In this document: one piece after another, positions 1 to 5,725 of the stretch | Position numbering within the stretch: position 1 is the stretch's first letter | How the letters are laid out: the number at the start of each line of letters is the position of its first letter | From: Deltaproteobacteria bacterium | Lineage (GTDB): Bacteria > SAR324 > JACQKK01 | DNA length: 8,134 bases | NCBI GenBank assembly: GCA_029879595.1 | Contig: JAOUPZ010000129.1 | Span: forward strand, 1 to 8,134 | Direction: 5' to 3' | The notes under the pieces: model-generated | What the model was told of the DNA's origin: nothing | The model's database searches: none | What the model saw: the letters and a program-made list of their open reading frames with translations, nothing else | Program-made: the position numbers and the translations under genes

Positions 1-207
1 CATGTGCGCGATGACCGGCTGGGGGGCTCTCTGGCCGAGCCGGTGGACCCCGTGGCCCTGGATGCAGTGGGGCGGATGGGCGGGGAGCACTACATCCGCA
101 GCGGAGAACTCTTCGGCATGTCCCGTCCGGTCATCGGGCCGGATGACCCGCGTTCGCTCAGGCATCCGCGCCGGAGGACGGGAGGGCCCCGGGAGAACAG
201 CTCATGA
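1..207 (+). CDS. Flavin reductase-like protein, C-terminal fragment
   Basis: This is the 3' end of a gene that begins outside the window; 68 codons and the TGA stop are visible, with the frame open to base 1. The residues HVRDD, then DPVALDAVGRMGGEHYIRSGELFGMSRP, given here as separate motifs (DPVALDAVGRMGG at about 15-27, HY at 29-30, ELF at 35-37, RP at 40-41), resemble the end of the flavin reductase-like FMN-binding family. Members of that family close with a 'DPVGRLGG..Y.R....F...RP' signature. They bind FMN and either reduce flavin or act as flavin-dependent partner proteins in the cytoplasm. The last 25 residues are arginine- and proline-rich and look like a non-conserved tail. The stop overlaps the next start codon as ATGA, so the two genes are probably translationally coupled. 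The catalytic and FMN-binding part is not visible, so the family call rests on the tail motif alone. Confidence 0.6.
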   Translation, partial: HVRDDRLGGSLAEPVDPVALDAVGRMGGEHYIRSGELFGMSRPVIGPDDPRSLRHPRRRTGGPRENSS

Positions 208-845
208 CCAGCCCCGAAAACCCGGCCAGAATCATCACCCAACCCTGGACGCAGGCCGACCAGGAATTCCTGACTCGGCAACTGGAACAAGGGGGAGTGC
301 TGAGCTATCCCACCGAGACGGCGTATGCGCTGGGGGGCAATGCGCTGCTGCCCCAGGTGGCCCGGGAGGTATACCGGCTCAAGGAGCGCAGCCCGGACAA
401 GGCCCTGCTGCTGTTGATCGACGGCGGACGGGGGGTGGAGGAACTGGCGCGCGGTGTGAGCCCCGAGGCCCGGCGGTTGATGGAGCGCTTCTGGCCGGGG
501 CCGCTGACTCTGGTGTTCCACTCCGCGCCTGGGTTGCCGGCGCACCTGCCGGACAGGCGGGGCACGGTGGCTCTGCGCTGGAGTCCGCACCCCCTGCTGG
601 CCGCCCTGCATGGCCTGAAGTCCGTGCCTCTTATCGGCACCAGCGCCAATCTTTCCGGTGAGCCGCCCCTGCTGACGGCGGGGCAGGTACGGGAGCATTT
701 TCCCCGGGGTCTTGCGGCCGTGCTGGATGGCGGACAGACTCCAGGTGGCCTGCCGTCCACCCTGGTGGACACCACCTGCTCTCCGGCCTGCATTCTGCGC
801 CGGGGGGCCATTGAAGAACAGGCCATCCGGGACTGCCTGGGCTGA
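204..845 (+). CDS. tsaC: L-threonylcarbamoyladenylate synthase (TsaC/YrdC/Sua5 family)
   Basis: The 213-aa product matches the YrdC-type fold that makes threonylcarbamoyl-AMP from threonine, bicarbonate and ATP, the first step of the t6A37 modification of ANN-decoding tRNAs. Visible motifs in order are YPTETAYALG (35-44), the KxR motif K60-E-R62 followed by S63, P64 and K66, FWPGPLT (96-102), R125 in VALRW, the SxN motif in GTSANLSG (145-152, S147 and N149), PSTLVD (184-189) and LRRGAI (198-203). The length fits the short single-domain TsaC/YrdC type; the extra C-terminal domain of Sua5 is absent. The ATG is preceded by GGGAG at 191-195 with an 8-nt spacer and overlaps the upstream stop. A YciO-type paralogue with a different role is the main alternative, because the two subfamilies are hard to separate by eye. 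Nothing links its function to its flavin reductase-like neighbour beyond cotranscription. Confidence 0.9.
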   Translation: MTSPENPARIITQPWTQADQEFLTRQLEQGGVLSYPTETAYALGGNALLPQVAREVYRLKERSPDKALLLLIDGGRGVEELARGVSPEARRLMERFWPGPLTLVFHSAPGLPAHLPDRRGTVALRWSPHPLLAALHGLKSVPLIGTSANLSGEPPLLTAGQVREHFPRGLAAVLDGGQTPGGLPSTLVDTTCSPACILRRGAIEEQAIRDCLG

Positions 846-883
846 TGATTTGGGGGGCCGGGTCGTGCGGGCCTTGCGTTCTC

Positions 884-3406
884 CTATTCATCCCGCAGGA
901 CATCCAGCGGTTTTTTCATCAGGACGTCCAGGCTGCTCAGCAGACCGGTGCCGGTGACCAGGAGCACGGCCAGCGCCCAGGCCGCCAGGTAGGGGGGCAG
1001 GGTCAGCCGCCAGTGCCCCTGAAAGACCAGGGTCACCAGGCCCCAGCTCAGGGTGCCCGCCGCCAGTGAACCCACCAGCCCGGCCAGCGCCCCCAGCAGG
1101 ATATATTCCAGGGCCAGCACCCTGGCCACCATGGCCCGGGTGGCACCCAGGGTTTTCAGGAGCACCGCCTCCCGGATGCGCTGGAAGCGGGTGGTGGAAA
1201 TGGCTCCCAGCAGGATCACCAGGCCCACGCTGATGGTGAAGGCGGCCATGAACTGCACCACCAGGGCAATGCGGTCCATGATGGCCTGCACGATCACGAA
1301 TACATTCTGTACATCCAGCGCGGTGATGTTGGGCAGCCTGCCCACCACCTCCCGCTGCAGGGCCACCCGCCGGGAAAGCTCGGGGATGCTCACGGCGGAA
1401 ACATACATGGTGGGGGCTTCCTCCAGCACTCCGGGGGGGAACACGAATGTGAAATTCGCCTGGCGGTTGGACCAGTCCACCTTCCGTACCGAGGTAATAA
1501 CGGCGTAAAAGCGCACTCCCTGGATGTCAATTTCCAGCCGGTCACCCAGCCCCAGCCCGCTGTCCTGGGACCACCACTGGGCCACCGAGACCCCCGGCTC
1601 GCCGCTGGCGGGGCTGGAATCGAAGCGGCCATCAATGATCTCCTCGCCGGGCAAAAGGTTCCCCCGGTATGTGAAGCTGTATTCATAGCGCATGTGCCGG
1701 CGCTGGTGGTCGTCCTTGATTTCCTCCAGGCGCATCGGTTCGCCGTTGACGGCGGTGATTCGCCCCCGCACCACCGGGATCAGCGGGTTGGGGTCAATGC
1801 CCTGGCTGGCTGCCGCGGCCAGAAACTCCTGGCGCTGGCCGGGCTGGATGTCCAAGAAGAACAGGTTGGGAGGATCGGCCTTGGTGAGGGGCGCCACCTG
1901 GCTCAGCAGGTCCATCTGGATCACGAATACCACCAGCAGCAGCAGCACTCCCAGCCCCAGGGACACCACCACCGAGCTGGTCTGGTTTCCCGGGCGGTGC
2001 AGGCTGGACAACCCCTGCCTCAGTACGAACCGGCCCTGCAGCGGAAGCCGCCGCAGAACCCGTTTGAGCAGTTCCACCGAGCCGTACAGGGCCAGCACGG
2101 TCCCCGCCAGTCCGGCCAGAAAGAGTCCCGCCACCTGCCCCGGACCCACCTGCCACAGGGTCAGCACGGTGGCCAGGGCCAGGGCCCATGCTCCCTGCAG
2201 GGCCAGCAATTTCCAGGGGCGGGTACCGCTCTGTTGCTCCTCCACGTTTCGGCGGAACACCAGGGCCGGAGGGACCTCGCGCACGGTCAGCAGCGGTGGC
2301 AGGGCGAACCACAGGGCGGTAAGCAGTCCCATGGCCAGGCCTTCGGCCACGGCCCGCCAGGGCAGTCCCAGCTCCAGTTCCACCGGCACAAGTTCCCCCA
2401 GCATGGCCGGCAGGGCGGCGGCGGCGCTGCCGCCCAGAAAGATTCCAATCGCGCTGCCCAGCAGCCCCATGGCCAGCACCTGCAACAGGTACACGCCCAT
2501 GATCTGCCTTGATCCCGCCCCCAGACATTTCAATATGGCGATGGTGTCCATTTTCTGCACCATGAACACCCTCACGGCGCCGGCCACGCCCACCCCTCCC
2601 AGCAGCAGGGCCACCAGCCCCACCAGGCTCAGGTAGTCGGTGAGGCGCCCCATGAACCGGCTCACCCGGGGCTGGGCCTGGTCATAGGTGTTGATGCGGG
2701 CGAATGTTTCGGGCAGCGCCTTGCGCAGTTGGTCCGCGGTGAGAAAGGGGTCGACATCCTGCGGCAGCCGGATCAGCGCGGCATACCTGATGCGGCTCAG
2801 CAGGCCCACCAACCCCGTGTCCATGGCGGCCTCTTCGGAGATCAGCACCCGCGGCCCCAACCGGAACAGCTGCACGGGGCTGTCCGGTTCCTTGGTGAGC
2901 GTATCGGCTATCAGGAAGGAACGCTGTCCCAGTTCCAGCCGGTCGCCCACCTGCAGGTTCAGTTGCAGCAGCAGTGCGTTTTCCACCAGCAGGCTGTCGC
3001 GGGAGAGCGAGCGGCGGAAGTCCTGGCCGGAGCCGGTGAGCACCTCGCCGTAATAGGGATAGTCGTTACCCACCGCCCTGACGCTTACCGTCTGCACCCG
3101 GCCCGACTTGGGGTCCCGGGCCATGGAGACGAACTCATAGCTTCTGGTGATCCGGGCTCCCCGCCCGGCCAGGCCCTCCAGGGCTGCCTCCTCGGCCGGG
3201 CCGAACTTCCGGTAACCCGTCATTACGATGTCGGCGGCCAACAGGGTGCGGGCCTCGCGCTGGATGGCCCGGTCCATGTTCACGGAAAAGGCCTGCACGG
3301 CCACCAGTCCGCCCACCCCCGCGGCAATGCAGAACACCAGCAGAGAGAGCTTTTTCCAGGAGGCCCTAGTCTCCCTCCACAGCATGGCTGAAACAAAGGT
3401 GTTCAT
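884..3406 (-). CDS. ABC exporter permease, FtsX/MacB-type, YbbP-like
   Basis: This 840-aa inner-membrane protein is the permease partner of the ATPase encoded just upstream. I count ten hydrophobic segments: about 20-40, 258-282, 304-328, 352-372, 401-419, 423-445, 477-498, 710-736, 762-792 and 804-826. Large soluble, probably periplasmic, regions lie at about 41-250 and 500-705. This is the duplicated FtsX-domain layout of YbbP-like permeases. Both halves carry the post-helix cytoplasmic motif typical of the family: 'DTIAILKCLGAGSR' near 287-300 and 'REAVLLKTLGATR' near 745-757. Relatives in this class (MacB, LolCE, YbbP) couple ATP hydrolysis to movements of the periplasmic domains and move lipids, lipoproteins or toxic compounds rather than importing nutrients. 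The start ATG overlaps the ATPase stop as ATGA and has AAGAAGGG upstream inside the ATPase gene. The substrate cannot be read from sequence. No TesA-like lipase gene, the E. coli neighbour of ybbAP, is present here. Confidence 0.9.
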   Translation of the reverse strand: MNTFVSAMLWRETRASWKKLSLLVFCIAAGVGGLVAVQAFSVNMDRAIQREARTLLAADIVMTGYRKFGPAEEAALEGLAGRGARITRSYEFVSMARDPKSGRVQTVSVRAVGNDYPYYGEVLTGSGQDFRRSLSRDSLLVENALLLQLNLQVGDRLELGQRSFLIADTLTKEPDSPVQLFRLGPRVLISEEAAMDTGLVGLLSRIRYAALIRLPQDVDPFLTADQLRKALPETFARINTYDQAQPRVSRFMGRLTDYLSLVGLVALLLGGVGVAGAVRVFMVQKMDTIAILKCLGAGSRQIMGVYLLQVLAMGLLGSAIGIFLGGSAAAALPAMLGELVPVELELGLPWRAVAEGLAMGLLTALWFALPPLLTVREVPPALVFRRNVEEQQSGTRPWKLLALQGAWALALATVLTLWQVGPGQVAGLFLAGLAGTVLALYGSVELLKRVLRRLPLQGRFVLRQGLSSLHRPGNQTSSVVVSLGLGVLLLLVVFVIQMDLLSQVAPLTKADPPNLFFLDIQPGQRQEFLAAAASQGIDPNPLIPVVRGRITAVNGEPMRLEEIKDDHQRRHMRYEYSFTYRGNLLPGEEIIDGRFDSSPASGEPGVSVAQWWSQDSGLGLGDRLEIDIQGVRFYAVITSVRKVDWSNRQANFTFVFPPGVLEEAPTMYVSAVSIPELSRRVALQREVVGRLPNITALDVQNVFVIVQAIMDRIALVVQFMAAFTISVGLVILLGAISTTRFQRIREAVLLKTLGATRAMVARVLALEYILLGALAGLVGSLAAGTLSWGLVTLVFQGHWRLTLPPYLAAWALAVLLVTGTGLLSSLDVLMKKPLDVLRDE

Positions 3407-4101
3407 CCGCGTCCCTTCTTTTTGGCCCGGGAGCCCTGTGAGTCCTTTTCCACCTGCCCGTCCTTCAGGGAGATTATCCTCTGGGCCGCCGTCGCGATCT
3501 CTGGGTCGTGAGTCACCAGCACCATGGTTGTGTTCTGGGCCGCATGCAGTTCTTTGAGCAGGCCGATGATCCCCGCGCCCGTGGCCGAATCCAGGTTCCC
3601 CGTGGGTTCATCGGCCAGCAGCACCGGGGGATTGCAGGCGAAGGCCCGGGCGATGGCCACGCGCTGCTGTTCCCCGCCGGACAGCTGGGCCGGGTAATGG
3701 CTCTTTCTTTCGGCCAGTCCCACCTGGGCCAGCAGGTCCAGAGCTCTTTTGCCGGCCTGGGGCTGCCCCCTGATCTCCATGGGCACCTGGACGTTTTCCT
3801 GGGCGGTGAGTGAGGGAATTAACTGGAACGACTGGAATACGAACCCGATGGTGCTGCCCCTGAACCGGGCCAGGGCGTCCTCGTTCATCCGTGTGATGGG
3901 GCTGCCGCTGATCTCGATGCTTCCGGCGCTGGGCTTGTCCAGTCCGGCCATCAGGCCCAGCAGGGTGGACTTGCCGCTGCCCGAAGGCCCCATTATGGCC
4001 ACCAGCTGGCCATCGGGAATGGAGATGCTGATGGGATGCAGAATGGTGAGGGGGCGTCCTCCCATCATGACGGTGCGGCTAACCTGGTCAAGGATTATCA
4101 T
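3403..4101 (-). CDS. ABC transporter ATP-binding protein, LolD/MacB/YbbA-like
   Basis: The 232-aa cytoplasmic nucleotide-binding subunit carries every expected motif: Walker A GPSGSGKST (38-46), Q-loop Q90 in FVFQSF, signature LSGGEQQR (140-147), Walker B VLLADEP (160-166) with catalytic E165, D-loop GNLDSATG (168-175) and switch H198 in VTHD. The GNLDS D-loop and the strict pairing with a large FtsX permease place it in the LolD/MacB/YbbA export group rather than with importers. The last dozen residues (about 220-232) are a lysine- and arginine-rich tail not needed for the fold. It is the first gene of a two-gene operon and overlaps the permease by four bases. No convincing Shine-Dalgarno precedes the ATG, only an A-rich AGAAAGA stretch, so initiation may be modest. 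The 223-bp upstream gap holds a tandem repeat that could affect its expression. Confidence 0.93.
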   Translation of the reverse strand: MIILDQVSRTVMMGGRPLTILHPISISIPDGQLVAIMGPSGSGKSTLLGLMAGLDKPSAGSIEISGSPITRMNEDALARFRGSTIGFVFQSFQLIPSLTAQENVQVPMEIRGQPQAGKRALDLLAQVGLAERKSHYPAQLSGGEQQRVAIARAFACNPPVLLADEPTGNLDSATGAGIIGLLKELHAAQNTTMVLVTHDPEIATAAQRIISLKDGQVEKDSQGSRAKKKGRG

Positions 4102-4129
4102 CGGGGTTTTTCAAAATCTTTCTAAAATG

Positions 4130-4147
4130 GTTTTCCGGGTTTTCCGG
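4130..4147. repeat. Two-copy 9-bp tandem repeat
   Basis: GTTTTCCGG occurs twice head to tail (4130-4138 and 4139-4147), about 30-45 bp upstream of the ABC ATPase start. It may be a small regulatory direct repeat or simple sequence noise. There is no independent support for a function. Confidence 0.4.
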
Positions 4148-4186
4148 TTCCTGTTAAGCAGGTGTTTTCCATGGTGGTCCGGGGGA

Positions 4187-4251
4187 CTGCAAAGCTATCT
4201 GCAGTGCTATCTGCAGTGCTATCTGCAGTGCTATCTGCAGTGCTATCTGCA
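4187..4251. repeat. 12-bp tandem repeat array between receiver-kinase gene and ABC operon
   Basis: The unit CTGCAGTGCTAT is repeated four times without a mismatch at 4199-4210, 4211-4222, 4223-4234 and 4235-4246. It is preceded by a copy with two changes (CTGCAAAGCTAT, 4187-4198) and followed by a partial CTGCA (4247-4251). Each perfect copy contains the palindrome CTGCAG. The array lies in the intergenic gap upstream of the ABC exporter operon. On the minus strand each copy presents GATAGC. With TTGATT at 4253-4258, the copy at 4230-4235 would form a weak -35/-10 pair with 17-bp spacing (4/6 and 3/6 matches). The period is a multiple of three, so reading frames pass through it, but no supported gene covers it. 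Copy number could vary by slippage. Confidence 0.93.
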
Positions 4252-4324
4252 AAATCAATGGACACACCGGGCGAAGATCCAGTTCATGAAAAACCGCCGG
4301 AGGACAGCTTTCCCATACGCTCCG

Positions 4325-5398
4325 CTAGGCTTTTTGCAACAGGAGGCTGAATACCGATCCCTTGCCCTCCTCGCTTTCCACCTCCAGGGTTGCCCCGAGG
4401 CGCCGGGCCATGTCCTGACACAGCACCAGCCCCAGGCCGGTGCCTTTTTCGCCCTTTGTGCCCGGGGTGGTGTTTTCCTTTCCCAGCCGGAACAGCCTAC
4501 CGCGCATATTATCGCTCATTCCAACCCCGTTATCGGCAACTGAAACCCTGATCCCCGGTTCTTCCTGCCGGGCTCCCAGGGTGATTCTGCCTCCCGGACG
4601 GGAGAACTTGATGGCGTTGCCGGCCAGATTTCTGAATATCATGTCGATCATATTTTCATCCGCCAGGGCGTTGAGCTCAGGCGGTGCAGTCACTATCAGC
4701 TCCAGTTCCTTTTCACGGGCCTGCTGGCCTACCAGGCTGAGGGTGCGCTGCATGGCGGAGGCGATGTTCACCGGCCCGAGGTCAGGCTCGGAGTTGTCCA
4801 TCTGGATGCGGAGCCATTCCAGGAGGTTTTCCAGCAGACTGAACACCCTCTTGGAGGAATCGTTCAGGCGCATGCTCAGGTCCAGCATTTCTTCCCGAGT
4901 CAGCGAGTCACCCATTTCCACCATCATCTCCGTCATGCCTATGAGGGTGGTGAAGGGGTTTTTAAGGTCGTGGGCCAGGATGGTGAACAGCTTGCTTTTC
5001 ATTTCGGACAGGTTGGCCAGATAGTCCCGCTGGTTCTTCAGTTCCAGGTGGTTGTGAACCCTGGCCCTGACAATAGGGGGCGAGACCGGCTTGGTCAGAT
5101 AGTCGATGGCTCCAGATTCCAGCCCGCGGGTTTCATCGTCCTCTTTTTCCCGGGCGGTGATGAAAATCACCGGGATATCCCGGGTGGCCGGGTCGCTCTT
5201 GAGCAGTCCGATGACCTGATAGCCGTTCATTTCCGGCATGTCCACATCCAGCAGGATCAACGACGGCTGAACCTGCTGCGCCATTTCAAAGCCCTGTCTT
5301 CCGCTGGTGGTGGAGATGACATCGTGTTCCATCTTGAGGATATCCGTCAGGATACGCGCGTTGACCCTGGAATCGTCTATTACCAAAATGGTGGCCAT
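4325..5398 (-). CDS. Receiver-histidine kinase protein (REC-HisKA-HATPase)
   Basis: This 357-aa soluble signalling protein has an N-terminal receiver domain followed by a complete histidine kinase core. In the receiver (1-120), the acidic pair D8-D9, phospho-acceptor D51 in LLDVDMPEMNG, T81 and K103 in LTKPV are all present. The dimerisation and phospho-acceptor domain (about 130-200) has the H-box LAHDLKNP with H143. The ATPase domain (about 240-357) has the N-box NLAGNAIKFS (N261), G1 box VADNGVGM (D289, G291, G293) and G2 box GTGLGL (319-324). There is no membrane segment, PAS or GAF domain and no DNA-binding output. Input probably arrives by phosphorylation of D51 from another kinase, and H143 would pass phosphate to an unlinked regulator. 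The start is firm: an in-frame TGA lies ten codons upstream, with no other start between. No good ribosome binding site is visible. Its neighbours on the same strand are a membrane-bound transcription factor upstream and an ABC exporter downstream. Confidence 0.93.
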   Translation of the reverse strand: MATILVIDDSRVNARILTDILKMEHDVISTTSGRQGFEMAQQVQPSLILLDVDMPEMNGYQVIGLLKSDPATRDIPVIFITAREKEDDETRGLESGAIDYLTKPVSPPIVRARVHNHLELKNQRDYLANLSEMKSKLFTILAHDLKNPFTTLIGMTEMMVEMGDSLTREEMLDLSMRLNDSSKRVFSLLENLLEWLRIQMDNSEPDLGPVNIASAMQRTLSLVGQQAREKELELIVTAPPELNALADENMIDMIFRNLAGNAIKFSRPGGRITLGARQEEPGIRVSVADNGVGMSDNMRGRLFRLGKENTTPGTKGEKGTGLGLVLCQDMARRLGATLEVESEEGKGSVFSLLLQKA

Positions 5399-5499
5399 GG
5401 CAGTGGAGCGGTGAGTTAAATGATCTCAAACATGGACGGCGGGGGCAGGCCAAAAAGCCGGCAACCGTTGTGCTGAGCGGCATGCCGTTGAGTTTTCTT

Positions 5500-5515
5500 C
5501 ACCTGGGCCCAGGTG
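5500..5515. promoter_or_regulatory. Perfect 16-bp palindrome, candidate operator
   Basis: CACCTGGGCCCAGGTG is identical to its reverse complement over all 16 bases. Its centre falls about 13-14 bp downstream of the start predicted from the promoter at 5528-5556, where a repressor would block initiation or clearance. As RNA it could instead fold into a 6-bp stem with a GGCC loop near the 5' end of the receiver-kinase message. Which protein, if any, binds it is unknown. Confidence 0.5.
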
Positions 5516-5527
5516 CCGATCCCGGAA

Positions 5528-5556
5528 ATAATGTGCCATCTTGTCACATCCGGCAA
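5528..5556 (-). promoter_or_regulatory. Candidate sigma70-type promoter for receiver-kinase gene
   Basis: On the minus strand, TTGCCG (5551-5556) and CATTAT (5528-5533) are separated by 17 bp; each matches the consensus hexamer at four of six positions. The predicted start near 5521 gives a leader of about 120 nt before the ATG at 5398. The perfect palindrome at 5500-5515 lies immediately downstream. Confidence 0.4.
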
Positions 5557-5580
5557 CCATAATACAGGACCGCACTACGA

Positions 5581-5640
5581 CCGGCAGTCCTCCTGCTCTG
5601 GCAGGGGGGCATGCGGCTGTAAGGGATATAACGCTGCCGG
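5581..5640. repeat. Inverted 7-mers enclosing a small imperfect hairpin
   Basis: CCGGCAG (5581-5587) and CTGCCGG (5634-5640) are perfect inverted copies 46 bp apart. Directly inside the left arm is a second inverted pair, CCTGC (5592-5596) and GCAGG (5601-5605). The arrangement could form a structured element upstream of the receiver-kinase promoter, but arms this short occur by chance in GC-rich DNA. Confidence 0.3.
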
Positions 5641-5725
5641 GAGGCCGGGAGTTGTATGAAAAAATTGTGTCAATCCGGAGTGTTGTTCCCGGAAAAATCA
5701 GTGGGGCAAGAAGTGTAAAGGGCAA

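Larger units (their letters stand above)
5399..5725. other. Intergenic region upstream of receiver-kinase gene
   Basis: This 327-bp stretch contains no convincing gene on either strand. It separates the end of the membrane-bound activator gene from the start of the receiver-kinase gene, both on the minus strand. It holds a promoter-like sequence facing the kinase (5528-5556), a perfect palindrome just downstream of the predicted transcript start (5500-5515) and a pair of distant inverted 7-mers (5581-5640). No clear hairpin plus T-tract terminator follows the upstream gene, so read-through is possible. Confidence 0.6.

Noticed and set aside
846..883. Bidirectional terminator between the convergent tsaC and permease genes
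   Set aside because: The 38-bp gap offers only a 4-bp GGCC pairing and no T tract on either strand.
1692..2636. Long plus-strand open frames (314 and 272 codons) opposite the permease gene
   Set aside because: They lie wholly inside the well-supported permease gene on the other strand, and their products are rich in Ser/Arg/Pro or Gln/Gly/His without family motifs. This is typical of antisense frames in GC-rich DNA.
4122..4268. Small minus-strand ORF running through the 12-bp repeat with ADST repeats, starting at GTG
   Set aside because: It has no ribosome binding site, no ATG and no recognisable product. Open frames through the array follow automatically from a repeat length divisible by three.
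5541..5565. Plus-strand TTGTCA followed by TAATAC as a promoter
   Set aside because: The spacer is only 13 bp, and no plus-strand gene lies downstream to be driven by it.
5588..5609. Small hairpin as terminator of the membrane activator gene
   Set aside because: Only five perfect pairs form on the minus strand, no T tract follows, and it lies more than 100 bp past the stop codon.
5668..5673. Perfect TTGACA -35 hexamer on the minus strand
   Set aside because: No acceptable -10 lies 16-18 bp downstream; the bases there read CTCCCG or TCCCGG.
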